Numbered from the stretch's first letter, positions 27,020 through 37,902 are shown. The stretch: 64,000 bases of DNA from Cupriavidus plantarum (GCF_905397285.1 NZ_CAJPUX010000001.1:1178001-1242000); one strand, 5' to 3'. Made by a program: numbers and translations. Notes: a model not told the origin generated them from the sequence alone.

Positions 27020-28927
27020 ATGATCGCAATCACGCTGCCTGACGGATCTCGTCGTGAATTCCCCGGCCCCGTCACGGTGGCTGAAGTGGCGCAGAGCATT
27101 GGCTCGGGTCTGGCCAAGGCCGCGCTCGCCGGCAAGGTGGATGGCCGGCTCGTCGATACGAGCTATCGCATCGAGCAGGATGCCGCGCTCGCCATCGTCA
27201 CGGACAAGGATGCCGATGGCGTCGATGTGATCCGTCACTCGACGGCGCACTTGCTCGCCTATGCCGTGAAGGAACTCTATCCCGATGCGCAGGTGACGAT
27301 CGGTCCCGTGATCGAGAACGGCTTCTACTACGACTTCGCGTACAAGCGTCCCTTCACGCCGGAAGATCTCGCGGCCATCGAGAAGAAGATGACGGAGCTC
27401 GCGCGCAAGGACGAGAAGGTCACGCGCGAAGTGCTGAGCCGCGACGATGCGGTGGCGCTGTTCCAGTCGATGGGCGAGAAGTACAAGGCGGAGATCATCG
27501 CGTCGATTCCGGCCAGCGAAGAGATCGGTCTCTATCGAGAAGGCAATTTCGTCGACCTGTGCCGCGGCCCGCACGTGCCGTCGACGGGCAAGCTCAAGGT
27601 CTTCAAGCTCATGAAGGTCGCCGGCGCCTACTGGCGCGGCGATGCCAACAACGAGATGCTTCAGCGCATCTACGGTACGGCGTGGGCGAAGAAGGAAGAC
27701 CAGGACGCGTACCTGCACATGCTGGAAGAGGCGGAGAAGCGCGACCACCGCAAGCTCGGCAAGCTGCTCGACCTCTTCCATCTGCAGGAAGAGGCGCCCG
27801 GCATGGTGTTCTGGCATCCGAAGGGCTGGGCCGTGTGGCAGGCCGTGGAGCAGTACATGCGTGGCCGCCTGACGAATGCTGGCTACGAGGAAGTGCGCAC
27901 GCCGCAGGTGATGGACCGTTCGCTGTGGGAGAAGTCGGGTCACTGGCAGAACTACAAGGAGAACATGTTCGTCACGGAGTCGGAGAAGCGCGACTACGCG
28001 ATCAAGCCGATGAACTGCCCGGGTCACGTGCAGATCTTCAATCACGGCCTGCGTTCGTACCGCGACCTTCCGCTGCGCCTGGCCGAGTTCGGCGCCTGCC
28101 ACCGCAACGAGCCTTCGGGCGCGCTGCATGGCCTGATGCGCGTGCGCGGCTTCGTGCAGGACGATGCGCACATCTTCTGCACGGAAGCGCAGATCGTGGA
28201 AGAGGCGAAGGCGTTCAACGAACTCGCGTTCTCGGTCTACGACGACTTCGGTTTCAAGGACGTCCAGGTCAAGCTGTCCCTGCGCCCCGACCAGCGTGCC
28301 GGTTCGGACGAGACGTGGGATCACGCGGAAGAAGGCCTGCGCCTCGCGCTGCGCGCCTGCGGCGTGGAGTGGGAGGAGCTGCCGGGCGAGGGCGCCTTCT
28401 ATGGCCCGAAGGTCGAATACCACATCAAGGATGCGATCGGCCGCTCGTGGCAGTGCGGCACGCTGCAGCTCGACCTCGTGCTGCCGGAGCGCCTGGATGC
28501 CGAATACGTCTCCGAAGACAATTCGCGCAAGCGTCCGGTCATGCTTCACCGCGCCATCCTGGGGTCGTTCGAGCGTTTCCTCGGCATCCTGCTGGAGAAC
28601 CACGCCGGCGCGCTGCCCGCCTGGCTGGCGCCCGAGCAGGTGATTGTGCTGAACATTGCGGATTCGCACGCAGAATATGCTGAAAGTGTCGTTCAACTCT
28701 TGCAAAAACAAGGGTTTAGGGCCAAGGCGGATTTGCGTAACGAGAAAATTACGTATAAAATCCGCGAGCATTCCCTTCAGAAGATCCCCTACCTGCTGGT
28801 GGTGGGTGAAAAGGAGCGGGATGCCAATCAAGTGGCCGTGCGTGCCCGTGGCAATGTGGATCTCGGCGTGATGTCCGTATCCGCATTTGTGGAGCGTCTG
28901 CAGCAGGACGTCTCCAACAAAGCCTGA
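27020..28927 (+). CDS. thrS: threonyl-tRNA synthetase
   Basis: 635 residues, the normal length. Domains in order: TGS (about 1-62, [20 protein letters not shown]), the N2 editing domain with [16 protein letters not shown] near residue 73, the class II catalytic core (zinc ligand Cys in [11 protein letters not shown] near 334; motif 2 in [17 protein letters not shown] near 363; motif 3 in [18 protein letters not shown] near 512) and a C-terminal anticodon-binding domain (about 535-635). It charges tRNA-Thr. It is followed by infC and ribosomal protein genes as in other proteobacteria. A Thr-codon leader and terminator upstream suggest attenuation. Confidence 0.98.
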   Translation: MIAITLPDGSRREFPGPVTVAEVAQSIGSGLAKAALAGKVDGRLVDTSYRIEQDAALAIVTDKDADGVDVIRHSTAHLLAYAVKELYPDAQVTIGPVIENGFYYDFAYKRPFTPEDLAAIEKKMTELARKDEKVTREVLSRDDAVALFQSMGEKYKAEIIASIPASEEIGLYREGNFVDLCRGPHVPSTGKLKVFKLMKVAGAYWRGDANNEMLQRIYGTAWAKKEDQDAYLHMLEEAEKRDHRKLGKLLDLFHLQEEAPGMVFWHPKGWAVWQAVEQYMRGRLTNAGYEEVRTPQVMDRSLWEKSGHWQNYKENMFVTESEKRDYAIKPMNCPGHVQIFNHGLRSYRDLPLRLAEFGACHRNEPSGALHGLMRVRGFVQDDAHIFCTEAQIVEEAKAFNELAFSVYDDFGFKDVQVKLSLRPDQRAGSDETWDHAEEGLRLALRACGVEWEELPGEGAFYGPKVEYHIKDAIGRSWQCGTLQLDLVLPERLDAEYVSEDNSRKRPVMLHRAILGSFERFLGILLENHAGALPAWLAPEQVIVLNIADSHAEYAESVVQLLQKQGFRAKADLRNEKITYKIREHSLQKIPYLLVVGEKERDANQVAVRARGNVDLGVMSVSAFVERLQQDVSNKA

Positions 28928-28973
28928 GGCGACGAGCACGGCTTGTTTTTTTGTCTTCTTGAGGTAACGCAAC

Positions 28974-29495
28974 ATCGCTACAGACAAAGGTCACCGCATC
29001 AACCGTGAGATCAGCGCGCCTGAGCTGCGCCTGGTAGGGGTTGATAACGAGCAGCTCGGCATCGTCAAGTTCATCGAGGCGCTGCGCATGGCTGAGGACA
29101 AGGACTTGGATCTGGTGGAGATCGCACCGAATGCGACTCCGCCCGTGGCCCGCATCATGGACTACGGCAAGTTCAAGTACGAAGAAGCCAAGCGCGCGCA
29201 CGAAGCGAAGCTGAAGCAGAAGATCATCCAGGTCAAGGAAGTGAAGTTCCGCCCTGGCACGGATGATGGCGACTACAACGTCAAGCTGCGCAACCTGAGG
29301 CGGTTCCTGGAAGATGGGGACAAGACCAAGATCACGCTGCGTTTCCGCGGCCGTGAGATGGCCCACCAGGAAATCGGCGCGCGCATGCTCGAACGGCTGA
29401 AGAGCGATCTGGAGGAGTTGGGCCAGGTCGAGCAGATGCCGAAGATGGAAGGCCGCCAGATGGTGATGGTGCTGGCCCCCAAGAAGAAGAAGTAA
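28974..29495 (+). CDS. infC: translation initiation factor IF-3 (ATC start codon)
   Basis: 173 residues if started at the ATC at 28974; a stop codon (TAA at 28965) lies just upstream in frame, and the next ATG (29088) would delete 38 conserved residues including [25 protein letters not shown] site lies at 28961. The N-terminal domain, lysine-rich linker ([15 protein letters not shown]) and C-terminal domain ([20 protein letters not shown] ... [19 protein letters not shown]) are all present. IF-3 prevents subunit association and proofreads initiation. Rare start codons in infC (AUU in E. coli) underlie autoregulation, since IF-3 rejects them, so the same logic is likely here. Confidence 0.93.
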   Translation: MATDKGHRINREISAPELRLVGVDNEQLGIVKFIEALRMAEDKDLDLVEIAPNATPPVARIMDYGKFKYEEAKRAHEAKLKQKIIQVKEVKFRPGTDDGDYNVKLRNLRRFLEDGDKTKITLRFRGREMAHQEIGARMLERLKSDLEELGQVEQMPKMEGRQMVMVLAPKKKK

Positions 29496-29672
29496 TTCCT
29501 GCGCGAAGCGGCGACCGGGATGCACGGCATCCCGGTGTTGCTTTGGGCGGATGCGTGCGGATACCACGGGGCCTTTCCCCGGGGAGTCCGTACAAAAACA
29601 AGTGGATGCGGGTCTTACAAGCGCTGGCGCCAGCCGGCCACCTGCATGCATGTCATAGAGCTGGAGTTTTTC

Positions 29673-29870
29673 ATGCCTAAGATGAAGACCAAGAAAAGCG
29701 CTTCCAAGCGCTTTACGGCGCGTCCGAACGGTTCGTTCAAGCGCGGCCAGGCCTTCAAGCGTCACATCCTGACGAAGAAGACCACCAAGAACAAGCGTCA
29801 CCTGCGCGGCACCCAGGACGTCCATGAGACGAACCTGAAGTCCGTTCGCGCGATGATGCCGTACGCGTAA
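29673..29870 (+). CDS. rpmI: 50S ribosomal protein L35
   Basis: 65 residues from ATG at 29673 ([20 protein letters not shown]), preceded by CTGGAG. Length, high Lys/Arg content and the [20 protein letters not shown] segment match L35. It follows infC after 177 bases and precedes rplT by 27 bases. In E. coli L20 represses this operon by binding its mRNA; whether the infC-rpmI gap here carries that site was not determined. Confidence 0.97.
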   Translation: MPKMKTKKSASKRFTARPNGSFKRGQAFKRHILTKKTTKNKRHLRGTQDVHETNLKSVRAMMPYA

Positions 29871-29897
29871 CCCTAACGATCACGAAAGGAGAGCTTC

Positions 29898-30254
29898 ATG
29901 CCTCGAGTCAAACGTGGGGTCACCGCACGGGCCCGTCACAAGAAAGTCATCGACGCTGCCAAGGGTTACCGCGGCCGTCGCAATAATGTCTATCGCATCG
30001 CCAAGCAGGCGGTCATGCGTGCTGGCCAGTACGCATACCGCGATCGTCGCAACAAGAAGCGTGTGTTCCGCGCGCTCTGGATTGCACGTATCAACGCTGC
30101 CACGCGTGAGCATGGCATGACCTACAGCGTGTTCATGAACGGCCTGAAGAAGGCTTCGATCGAACTCGACCGCAAGGTGCTGTCGGACATGGCCATTCAC
30201 GACAAGCCTGCCTTTGCCGCCATCGTCAACCAGGTGAAAGCCTCCGTTGCCTGA
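29898..30254 (+). CDS. rplT: 50S ribosomal protein L20
   Basis: 118 residues, full length. The N-terminus [20 protein letters not shown] and [20 protein letters not shown] are hallmark L20 sequences; the C-terminal globular part ([20 protein letters not shown]) is intact. AAAGGAGAG precedes the ATG. L20 is needed for early 50S assembly and acts as the autogenous repressor of rpmI-rplT in E. coli. An intrinsic terminator follows before pheS. Confidence 0.98.
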   Translation: MPRVKRGVTARARHKKVIDAAKGYRGRRNNVYRIAKQAVMRAGQYAYRDRRNKKRVFRALWIARINAATREHGMTYSVFMNGLKKASIELDRKVLSDMAIHDKPAFAAIVNQVKASVA

Positions 30255-30316
30255 TGCCGGCTCCGGTAGCGTCGGAAGACGCCGCCGGGCAAGCACCGAC
30301 CGCAAGGTCACGTAAG

Positions 30317-30350
30317 AACGGGGCTCCTCACCGAGCCCCGTTTTTATTTT
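30317..30350 (+). terminator. intrinsic terminator between rplT and pheS
   Basis: CGGGGCTC (30319-30326) pairs with GAGCCCCG (30333-30340), the AA before and TT after extend the stem, and a T-rich tail TTTTTATTTT follows. It ends 31 bases before the pheS ATG. E. coli has the pheM attenuator at this place, but no Phe-rich leader frame is present here, so it may simply reduce read-through into pheST. Confidence 0.85.
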
Positions 30351-30380
30351 GCAGTGCCAACATATTCCACGATTGTCGTC

Positions 30381-31412
30381 ATGTCCCTGGATCTGGATCA
30401 AATCGTCGCCGACGCTCAGGCCGCTTTCGCCGCCGCTAACGACAACGCCACGCTGGAAAACGAGAAAGCGCGTTTTCTCGGCAAGACCGGCGCACTGACC
30501 GAACTGCTCAAGGGGCTTGGCAAGCTCGACCCCGAGGCGCGCAAGACCGAAGGCGCGCGCATCAACCAGACCAAGCAGCAGGTGGAAGCCGCGCTGCAGG
30601 CGCGCCGCCAGGCGCTGGCCGATGCCCTCATGAACGCGCGTCTGGCCGCGGAGGCCATCGACGTCACGCTGCCGGGCCGCGCGGTGTCGCGCGGCAGCCT
30701 GCATCCGGTGATGCGCACGTGGGAGCGGATCGAGCAGATCTTCGGCTCCATCGGCTTCGACGTGGCCGACGGCCCCGAGATCGAAACCGACTGGATGAAC
30801 TTCACCGCGCTGAACAACCCGGACAACCATCCGGCGCGTTCAATGCAGGACACGTTCTACGTCGACGGCCGCGACAGCGACGGCAAGCTTCTGCTGCTGC
30901 GCACGCACACGAGCCCCATGCAGGTCCGCTACGCGCGCATGCACGTGCAGAAATACGCCGGCAAGGCGATGCCGCCGATCAAGGTGATCTGCCCCGGCCG
31001 CACGTACCGTGTCGATAGCGATGCGACGCACTCGCCGATGTTCAATCAGGTGGAAGGCCTGTGGATCGGCGAGGACATCAGCTTCGCGGACCTCAAGGGC
31101 GTGTACACGGACTTCCTGCGCAAGTTCTTCGAGCGCGACGACATCCAGGTGCGTTTCCGTCCGTCATACTTTCCGTTCACCGAGCCGTCGGCCGAAATCG
31201 ACATGGCCTTCGGCAATGGCAAGTGGCTCGAGATCTCGGGCTCGGGCCAGGTGCATCCGAACGTGCTGCGCAACATGGGCCTCGATCCCGAGCGCTATGT
31301 CGGCTTCGCATTCGGCTCCGGCATCGAACGCCTGACCATGCTGCGCTACGGCATCAACGACCTGCGCCTGTTCTTCGAAGGCGATGTGCGTTTCCTGCGT
31401 CAGTTCGCCTGA
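30381..31412 (+). CDS. pheS: phenylalanyl-tRNA synthetase alpha subunit
   Basis: 343 residues from ATG at 30381 ([20 protein letters not shown]); a frame opening at 30354 adds nine unlikely residues. The N-terminal coiled coil covers about residues 1-85. The class II core shows motif 1 near [20 protein letters not shown], motif 2 [12 protein letters not shown] ... [20 protein letters not shown], and motif 3 [20 protein letters not shown] near residue 313. It forms the alpha2beta2 enzyme with PheT. A terminator lies just upstream. Confidence 0.97.
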   Translation: MSLDLDQIVADAQAAFAAANDNATLENEKARFLGKTGALTELLKGLGKLDPEARKTEGARINQTKQQVEAALQARRQALADALMNARLAAEAIDVTLPGRAVSRGSLHPVMRTWERIEQIFGSIGFDVADGPEIETDWMNFTALNNPDNHPARSMQDTFYVDGRDSDGKLLLLRTHTSPMQVRYARMHVQKYAGKAMPPIKVICPGRTYRVDSDATHSPMFNQVEGLWIGEDISFADLKGVYTDFLRKFFERDDIQVRFRPSYFPFTEPSAEIDMAFGNGKWLEISGSGQVHPNVLRNMGLDPERYVGFAFGSGIERLTMLRYGINDLRLFFEGDVRFLRQFA

Positions 31413-31481
31413 CACCGGCACCGCTATCATCGTCGCCCTCGTCGATCCAGACCTCACAGATATCTACCGAACAGAAGCGCC

Positions 31482-33929
31482 ATGCAATTCTCGGAATCCT
31501 GGCTTCGTACCTTCGCCAACCCTGAAAAAATCTCCACCGACGCGCTCTCGCACAGCCTGACCATGGCCGGGCTGGAAGTGGAGGAGGTGGGTCCCGTCGC
31601 GCCGCCGTTCAGCAAGATCGTCGTCGGGCATGTGCTGGCCACGGAGCGCCATCCCAATGCCGATCGTCTGAACGTGTGCCAGGTGGATGCCGGCACCGGC
31701 GAGACCCTGCAGATCGTCTGCGGCGCGCCCAACGTGAAGCCCGGCATCAAGGTGCCGTGCGCGCTCGTGGGCGCCGTGCTGCCGCCGGCGGAGGCGGGCG
31801 GTGCGCCGTTCGAGATCAAGGTCGGCAAGCTGCGTGGCGTGGAAAGCTACGGCATGCTGTGCTCGGCGCGCGAGCTGAAGCTCTCCGACGATGCGGGCGG
31901 CCTGCTGGTGCTGCCGGACGATGCGCCGGTGGGGCAGGACATTCGCGAGTACCTGGACCTCGACGACCAGATCTTCACGATCAAGCTCACGCCGAACAAG
32001 GCGGACTGCCTGTCGATCCACGGCGTGGCGCGTGAAGTGTCGGCGCTGACCGGCGCGACGCTGACGCTGCCCGATATGTCGCCCGTGGCGGTGTCGATCG
32101 ACGATCGCCTGCCGGTGAAGGTGTCGGCGCCCGATCTGTGCGGCCGCTTCTCCGGCCGCGTGATCCGCGGCGTGAACGCGCATGCGGCCACGCCCGCGTG
32201 GATGGTGCAGCGGCTCGAGCGTTCGGGCCAGCGCAGCATTTCCGCGCTCGTCGATATTTCGAACTACGTGATGCTGGAGCTCGGCCGTCCGAGCCACGTG
32301 TTCGACCTCGACAAGATTCATGGCGGTCTGGACGTGCGCTGGGGCCGCAAGGGCGAACAGCTCAAGCTGCTCAACGGCAATACCGTGGAGGTCGACGAGA
32401 CCGTGGGCGTGATCGCCGACGACAAGGAGATCGAGAGCCTGGCCGGCATCATGGGCGGCGACAGCACGGCCGTGACGCTCGACACGACGAACATCTACCT
32501 CGAGGCCGCGTTCTGGTGGCCGGCGGCGATCCAGGGGCGCGCGCGCCGCTACAACTTCTCGACCGACGCTGGCCATCGCTTCGAGCGTGGTGTCGATTAC
32601 GCGACCACGGTCGAGCATATCGAGCGCATCACCGCGCTGATCCTGCAGATCTGCGGCGGTCAGGCCGGTCCGGTCGATGACCAGATCGTGAACCTGCCCG
32701 TGCGCAAGCCCGTGTCCCTGCGCGTGGCGCGCGCCGAGCGCATCCTTGGCATCGAGCTGTCCGCCGCGGAAATCGCCGATGTGTTCCAGCGCCTGAATCT
32801 GCCGTTCACGCGGACGCAGGGCGCCGATGGCGAAGTGTTCGAGGTGACGCCGCCGAGCTATCGCTTCGACATCGAGATCGAGGAAGACCTGATCGAGGAA
32901 GTCGCGCGCATCTATGGTTTCGAGCGCATTCCCGCGCGGCCACCGATCGCCGAGAACGAGATGCGTCCGACCAACGAAGGCCGCCGCTCGCAGCACGTCG
33001 TGCGTCATGCCATCGCGGCCCGCGATTATCAGGAAGTCATCAACTTCGCGTTCGTCGAAGAGAAGTGGGAACGCGACTTCGCGGCGAACGACAATCCGAT
33101 TCGCCTGCTGAACCCGATCGCGAGCCAGCTGGCCGTGATGCGTTCGACGCTGATCGGCGGTCTCGTCGACAAGGTGCGCTACAACCTCAACCGCAAGGCC
33201 GCGCGTGTGCGTCTGTTCGAGGTGGGCCGCGTGTTCCATCGCGATCCGAAGGCCGCTGACGGTGGCCTGACCGTCGCCGGTTACGACCAGCCGATGATGG
33301 CCGCGGGCATCGCCTACGGTCCGGCCTTCGAAGAGCAGTGGGGCGTGCCGACGCGCGCCGTGGACTTCTTCGACGTCAAGGGCGACGTCGAGGCGCTGTT
33401 CCATCCGCACGTGCCGCGATTCGAGGCCGTGGCGCATCCCGCGCTGCATCCGGGTCGCGCCGCGCGCGTGATCGTCGGCGGCAAGGCGGTGGGGGTGGTC
33501 GGTGAACTGCATCCGCGCTGGCTGCAGGAATACGAGCTGACGCAGGCGCCGGTGGTGTTCGAACTCGACATGCAGGCGCTGCGTGACGTCGGATTGCCGA
33601 CGTACACGGAGATCTCGCGCTTCCCGGCCGCGGTGCGCGACCTTGCCGTGGTGGTCAGGCAGACCATCCGCGTGCAGGACATGATCGACAGCATGCGCGA
33701 GGCGCTGGACAAGGCCGATCTGGGCCGCTATTGCCAGAGCCTGGTGCTGTTCGACGAGTTCCGTCCGAAGGCGGCTTCCGCGGCGATTGGCGCGGACGAG
33801 AAAAGCCTTGCGTTCCGCCTGACCTTGCAAGATACTGGGGCGACGCTTCAGGACGAAACTGTCGATCAGGCCGTGCGCGCCATGGTCGATGCGCTGGCCG
33901 CCGCGTTCGACGCCCGCCTGCGCGGCTGA
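31482..33929 (+). CDS. pheT: phenylalanyl-tRNA synthetase beta subunit
   Basis: 815 residues, close to the family norm. Domains: OB-fold tRNA-binding domain (about 40-150; [20 protein letters not shown]), B3/B4 editing domain (about 210-390; [20 protein letters not shown]), B5 (about 400-475), a degenerate synthetase-like domain, and the C-terminal anticodon-binding FDX-ACB domain (about 720-815; [20 protein letters not shown]). It starts 69 bases after pheS. It edits Tyr-tRNA-Phe and binds the anticodon. Confidence 0.97.
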   Translation: MQFSESWLRTFANPEKISTDALSHSLTMAGLEVEEVGPVAPPFSKIVVGHVLATERHPNADRLNVCQVDAGTGETLQIVCGAPNVKPGIKVPCALVGAVLPPAEAGGAPFEIKVGKLRGVESYGMLCSARELKLSDDAGGLLVLPDDAPVGQDIREYLDLDDQIFTIKLTPNKADCLSIHGVAREVSALTGATLTLPDMSPVAVSIDDRLPVKVSAPDLCGRFSGRVIRGVNAHAATPAWMVQRLERSGQRSISALVDISNYVMLELGRPSHVFDLDKIHGGLDVRWGRKGEQLKLLNGNTVEVDETVGVIADDKEIESLAGIMGGDSTAVTLDTTNIYLEAAFWWPAAIQGRARRYNFSTDAGHRFERGVDYATTVEHIERITALILQICGGQAGPVDDQIVNLPVRKPVSLRVARAERILGIELSAAEIADVFQRLNLPFTRTQGADGEVFEVTPPSYRFDIEIEEDLIEEVARIYGFERIPARPPIAENEMRPTNEGRRSQHVVRHAIAARDYQEVINFAFVEEKWERDFAANDNPIRLLNPIASQLAVMRSTLIGGLVDKVRYNLNRKAARVRLFEVGRVFHRDPKAADGGLTVAGYDQPMMAAGIAYGPAFEEQWGVPTRAVDFFDVKGDVEALFHPHVPRFEAVAHPALHPGRAARVIVGGKAVGVVGELHPRWLQEYELTQAPVVFELDMQALRDVGLPTYTEISRFPAAVRDLAVVVRQTIRVQDMIDSMREALDKADLGRYCQSLVLFDEFRPKAASAAIGADEKSLAFRLTLQDTGATLQDETVDQAVRAMVDALAAAFDARLRG

Positions 33930-33992
33930 ACTCCGCGATCATAGAATCAGCAAGAAGACGACCGAGACGTGAACGAGCGAGACGCGATTTCC

Positions 33993-34388
33993 ATGAATGC
34001 AGCAGGACTGGGCGAGGTGAGCGACCGGCACGCTTCCTCCCACGATGACGCATCGCCGGAAGCCCGCGCGACCGAGGTGCCTACGCTGACCAAGGCCGAA
34101 CTGGCAGAGATGCTGTTCGACCAGGTCGGCCTGAACAAGCGCGAGTCCAAGGACATGGTCGAAGCCTTCTTCGACGTCATCCGCGAAGCGCTGGAGCACG
34201 GCGACAGCGTGAAGCTGTCCGGGTTCGGCAACTTCCAGTTGCGCGACAAGCCCCAGCGTCCGGGCCGCAACCCCAAGACCGGTGAAGTCATTCCGATTAC
34301 CGCGCGACGCGTAGTGACGTTCCATGCGAGCCAGAAACTCAAGGGCCTCGTGGAGGAACGCGCCGGCGTGGCGGTGGTATCGAACTGA
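33993..34388 (+). CDS. ihfA: integration host factor alpha subunit
   Basis: 131 residues from ATG at 33993; a GTG at 33969 is an alternative. The HU/IHF fold occupies residues about 33-125: [20 protein letters not shown], then [20 protein letters not shown] with the DNA-intercalating proline arm and [20 protein letters not shown]. The N-terminal 30-residue acidic/Ala extension is longer than in E. coli but usual in Burkholderiaceae. It bends DNA as a heterodimer with IhfB. It directly follows pheT, as in many proteobacteria. Confidence 0.95.
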   Translation: MNAAGLGEVSDRHASSHDDASPEARATEVPTLTKAELAEMLFDQVGLNKRESKDMVEAFFDVIREALEHGDSVKLSGFGNFQLRDKPQRPGRNPKTGEVIPITARRVVTFHASQKLKGLVEERAGVAVVSN

Positions 34389-34621
34389 GTCCGCGGCGCG
34401 CGGCAGCGTCCGTGCGTCGGTGGTCCTTGGTTTCGTCCTTGCTTCCGTCTTTTGGCTCGATCCGCTGGATGGCTCCCGCTGGTTCGCTCCTGCTGGTTTG
34501 CGCCTCAAGCCGGATTGTCCGCTGATTTTGTAGTCTGTATTCTTCAGTGCCGTGCGCCGCGCACGTCCCGACGTCGCGCGCGCCACCGCTGATCTCCTCT
34601 CCGACACCAGACGACCATCGC

Positions 34622-35056
34622 ATGACGGACAAATCCAGCGAGCGCATCGCGCTGCCGCCGATTCCCGCGAAACGCTACTTCACGATCGGTGAAGTGAGCG
34701 AGCTATGCGCCGTCAAGCCGCATGTGTTGCGCTACTGGGAGCAGGAGTTCACGCAACTCAAACCAGTGAAGCGCCGCGGCAACCGTCGCTACTACCAACA
34801 CCACGAAGTCCTGCTGATCCGCCGCATCCGCGAACTGCTCTACGAGCAAGGGTTCACGATCAACGGCGCCCGCAACCGCTTGGACGAAGTCCGCCACCAC
34901 AGCGGCGCCGGCGCACAACCAGACACCGAGGAACCCAGCAGCCACGCACGCGAAGACGCGGCGGTGCTGACGGTCGACCTCAACCAACTCCGCGGCGAAC
35001 TCGTCGAGGTGCAGCATCTGCTCGCACAACTCAAGGAGATCGCGAAGCACGGATAA
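34622..35056 (+). CDS. MerR family transcriptional regulator
   Basis: 144 residues from ATG at 34622. The MerR helix-turn-helix and wing occupy about residues 18-90: YFTIGEVSELCAVKPHVLRY, WEQEFTQLKPVKRRGNRRYY and IRRIRELLYEQGFTINGARN. A short C-terminal dimerisation helix (DLNQLRGELVEVQHLLAQLK) follows and there are no metal-binding cysteines. It belongs to the MlrA-like/short MerR group regularly found after ihfA in beta- and gammaproteobacteria. The effector is unknown. Confidence 0.9.
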   Translation: MTDKSSERIALPPIPAKRYFTIGEVSELCAVKPHVLRYWEQEFTQLKPVKRRGNRRYYQHHEVLLIRRIRELLYEQGFTINGARNRLDEVRHHSGAGAQPDTEEPSSHAREDAAVLTVDLNQLRGELVEVQHLLAQLKEIAKHG

Positions 35057-35112
35057 AACCTGCACAAGTGACTAGCCATCGGCTAAATCTTGCTGTTATA
35101 ATCGTCGTCTTT

Positions 35113-35189
<77 letters not shown>

Positions 35190-35195
35190 GAACAG

Positions 35196-35230
35196 AACCC
35201 GCTTGGTTTCAAAACCAAGCGGGTTTTTTC
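35196..35230 (+). terminator. intrinsic terminator after tRNA-Pro
   Basis: AACCCGCTTGGTTT (35196-35209) pairs with AAACCAAGCGGGTT (35212-35225) as a 14-bp stem with a 2-base apex, followed by T6-C-T5. It is a strong rho-independent terminator of the tRNA transcript. Confidence 0.92.
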
Positions 35231-35593
35231 TTTTTGTGGCGTCGCCGAGTGACACCATTTTTTAGATGATTTCTAGTCGGACGCATTCCGCGGCTTGTTA
35301 ATCTCCCTGCGGTTCCCATCCCAACCATGGTGACTGCCCGCCTGCAAAAGGTGCGCGCATATTGCGGACAGCCGTTCGTAGTAGTTCTCGCCATACCTCG
35401 GCAGTATCGTACGCAGTCCCAGCGCTCCGTCGGCTTCACGCCCTTGTCATATGTATCTTCTCGGCGACACTTGGAGGCCGCTGTGCCACTTTTTGACATC
35501 TAGGGTAATTTTTACGCGGCTCTGTAGCCCAAAAATTACAAAGTAGCGCGCAGGAATGCGAAAATTGCCGCTTTCGTGTTCGGCAATCCAGGA
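35231..35593. other. 363-base gap, possible gene remnant
   Basis: No complete gene is seen. On the minus strand, 35273-35446 stays open for 58 codons with no ATG and contains protein-like sequence (LRTILPRYGENYYERLSAIC). This could be the decayed end of a lost gene. The part next to the acyltransferase (35500-35593) is AT-rich and may hold its promoter. Confidence 0.35.
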
Positions 35594-36733
35594 ATGATCA
35601 CAAACTTGCAACTGGTGAGAGCGCTCGCTGCACTTGCGGTGGTGTTCTACCACACGGGGTACATCGTCCGAGGTCACACCCACACAGAGCTGCAAGGCGT
35701 CGCCATTTTTTTCGCGCTCAGTGGATTCCTGATGGCCTATCTTGCCCAGACTTCATCGTCCGCGCGGGACTTCTTCGATAGACGCATCGTTCGTATCGTC
35801 CCGCTTTATTGGGCGATGACTATTTTCTCCGTTCTGTGGTTCAACTACGGTCTGGGGAATCCGGTTTATCAGTGGCCGCTTCTGTGGCAGTGGTTAATCC
35901 ACGACCAGCGTCAATTGCTGGTTTGGCTGTCGTCGCCCCATGGTTTGAACGATGTCGAGCTGTGGGTGCGGCTATTCAAGAGTCTGTTCTTCATTCCGTA
36001 CAAGAATGACGCGGGCGACTTCCAGCCGCTGTTAGGCGTGGGGTGGACGCTGAATCTTGAGATGTTTTTCTATTTCGTCTTTTCAATTGCATTGATATTC
36101 AGTCGAAAAGGCGCCCCCATCATCGCCGCGCTCTTGATCCTGGCCGTAAAAGTCGTCGACGATAAGATGGGCCAGACGAATCCGATCGTTCATTTTTACG
36201 CCCACGAGTACACGTGGAATTTCGTGTACGGTATTGCCGCTTACTACGCATGGCGCATGCTCCCATCGGTCATCGGAAGGGTGAAGTGGGTCGTCCAACT
36301 TGCGGCGCTCGCCTTCGCCGTCTTCTTCGTGTGGGTCAACTTCGCTACCCATGAAACCCGTCTGCTGGTGAATGACTTTGTTCCCGTGCGATGGGCATTC
36401 GTGTTCATGCCTGTGATGGTGGTTTTCTTCGCCCTGGCACTTGACTCAGCCGGGTCCCGCGTGTCGGCTCGTCTCGCCATCTTGCTAGGCGACGCGTCTT
36501 ACGCGATCTATCTTTCCCACACGATCGTCATCGGGACGCTTTACCCCGTAGGTCAGCGTTGGGCATGGATGAATGCGAGCAAGAGCGCCACCGGCGTGAC
36601 CATCGCCATGCTGCTGAGCACGATCCTAGGTGTTCTCGTGTATCTGTATGTCGAGAAGCCTTTGCTGAACTGGATCAGGGAGCGAAGAAATCGTCGGAAG
36701 GAAGATGCTGATACGTCTGTCGTGCCGGCATGA
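35594..36733 (+). CDS. acyltransferase family 3 membrane protein (copy 1)
   Basis: 379 residues from ATG at 35594; a GTG at 35576 would add six. It has about ten hydrophobic helices and the Acyltransf_3 (OafA/NodX) N-terminal pattern LVRALAALAVVFYHTGYIVR with the catalytic-type His in VVFYHTG. ALSGFLMAYLAQTSSSARDF and FFDRRIVRIVPLYWAM (R-x10-P-Y region) follow. Such proteins O-acylate surface sugars at the inner membrane. A charged C-tail ends the protein. It is followed by a paralog at 36802 in the same direction. AT-richer codon choice than the housekeeping block suggests transfer. Confidence 0.88.
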   Translation: MITNLQLVRALAALAVVFYHTGYIVRGHTHTELQGVAIFFALSGFLMAYLAQTSSSARDFFDRRIVRIVPLYWAMTIFSVLWFNYGLGNPVYQWPLLWQWLIHDQRQLLVWLSSPHGLNDVELWVRLFKSLFFIPYKNDAGDFQPLLGVGWTLNLEMFFYFVFSIALIFSRKGAPIIAALLILAVKVVDDKMGQTNPIVHFYAHEYTWNFVYGIAAYYAWRMLPSVIGRVKWVVQLAALAFAVFFVWVNFATHETRLLVNDFVPVRWAFVFMPVMVVFFALALDSAGSRVSARLAILLGDASYAIYLSHTIVIGTLYPVGQRWAWMNASKSATGVTIAMLLSTILGVLVYLYVEKPLLNWIRERRNRRKEDADTSVVPA

Positions 36734-36801
36734 TCTAGCTTTCGGTCGTCTTCCGTTGCGCGTCGAAATGGACAATGTATCAACCGCGCTACAATCGCGG
36801 C

Positions 36802-37902
36802 ATGATCTCAAATATCCAGGTTCTTCGCGGTCTCGCTGCGCTCGCCGTCGTCCTGCTTCATTCTGAGTACAAGATTTTCGGAGTGGTCTCGACACAGTTC
36901 CAAGGCGTAAGCATCTTCTTCGTCATCAGCGGTTTCATCGTTGCTTACATCACGAAGGGCGGCATGGAAGACTTCATGGCGCGCCGCGTGATTCGAATCG
37001 TGCCGATCTATTGGGTCGTGACGGTTTTTGCCTTCTTCTGGCTATCTCTAGGCCAATTCGACTGGGTTCGGCAGAGCTTGTATGAACCCGCTCAGGCGGG
37101 CCGTCAGGCGCTCAACGCGCTGCACAACGATGAGTCCGTCATCAACGCGTTGCGGAGCATGTTTTTCATTCCCTATCGCGACTCGGTGAGCGGAGACTAT
37201 GGGTCGTTCATCTACACGGGGTGGACGCTGAATATCGAGTTCTTCTTCTACGTGCTGTTTGCGATTTTCGGCCTCGCCGGGCGACGCATTGCGATGATCG
37301 GTGTGACGATCGTATTCGCGGCGCTGGCATGGCTACATGCGTCCACGCAGTTGGAGGGGCCCTTCGTTCGGTTCTATGGCCAGCAGGTATCGCTGTACAT
37401 CGTTTCAGGCTTTGTCGTGTACGCGCTTTGGGATAAGTTCGGCCGCGCGGCGTCACTCGCTCCAAAAGGGTTGATCGGTGGCGTGGCGGCAGTAGTTGGG
37501 ATTCTGCTGGTCATGCTGAATTGCGCTCAGCTCTGGTATCCGTCGATGGGGGCGAGCGCGCCGATGATGGCGCTATATAACCTGCTGCCTCCGCTCGTCG
37601 TGCTGGCAGCGCTGTTCCTTCATTCGGCCGGGATCCAATGCAAGTGGCGGCCGCTGATGATCCTCGGTGATATCTCATACGTCCTGTACCTGTGCCACGT
37701 GCTCGTGCTCACGACCATGAGCCGCTACGCCACGACATATCCGGTGCTGGATTACAGGGCGGGCGCGTCTGGAATGCTGACCGCGCTGATATTGTGCTGT
37801 GCGGTGGCGTGGCTGTTGCACGTCGGGGTGGAAAGACCGCTGTTGCGCTTCGGCAAGTGGTTGCTGGACCTTCGGCGGCGGCCGACGGAAGTCGCCGCCT
37901 GA
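36802..37902 (+). CDS. acyltransferase family 3 membrane protein (copy 2)
   Basis: 366 residues from ATG at 36802, preceded by a TACAAT promoter-like hexamer at 36789. It has the same Acyltransf_3 layout as the previous gene: MISNIQVLRGLAALAVVLLH with His near residue 20, FQGVSIFFVISGFIVAYITK, MARRVIRIVPIYWVVTVFAF, and FIYTGWTLNIEFFFYVLFAI near residue 135. About ten membrane segments are present. The two proteins are clearly homologous, so they arose by duplication or serial acquisition. The likely role is O-acylation of a surface polysaccharide; the acceptor is unknown. Confidence 0.88.
   Translation: MISNIQVLRGLAALAVVLLHSEYKIFGVVSTQFQGVSIFFVISGFIVAYITKGGMEDFMARRVIRIVPIYWVVTVFAFFWLSLGQFDWVRQSLYEPAQAGRQALNALHNDESVINALRSMFFIPYRDSVSGDYGSFIYTGWTLNIEFFFYVLFAIFGLAGRRIAMIGVTIVFAALAWLHASTQLEGPFVRFYGQQVSLYIVSGFVVYALWDKFGRAASLAPKGLIGGVAAVVGILLVMLNCAQLWYPSMGASAPMMALYNLLPPLVVLAALFLHSAGIQCKWRPLMILGDISYVLYLCHVLVLTTMSRYATTYPVLDYRAGASGMLTALILCCAVAWLLHVGVERPLLRFGKWLLDLRRRPTEVAA

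Noticed and set aside
26879-28987. 702-residue open frame antisense to thrS
   Set aside because: High-GC third positions keep the antisense frame open. The protein is rich in R, H, L and D without any domain, while thrS on the other strand is fully conserved.
30255-30380. Possible pheM-like attenuator before pheST
   Set aside because: The terminator is real, but the only short frame (from the ATG in the rplT stop) has no cluster of Phe codons before the hairpin, so Phe-dependent attenuation is not supported.
31464-33830. 788-residue frame antisense to pheT
   Set aside because: Same GC-driven shadow. The pheT frame contains every expected domain.
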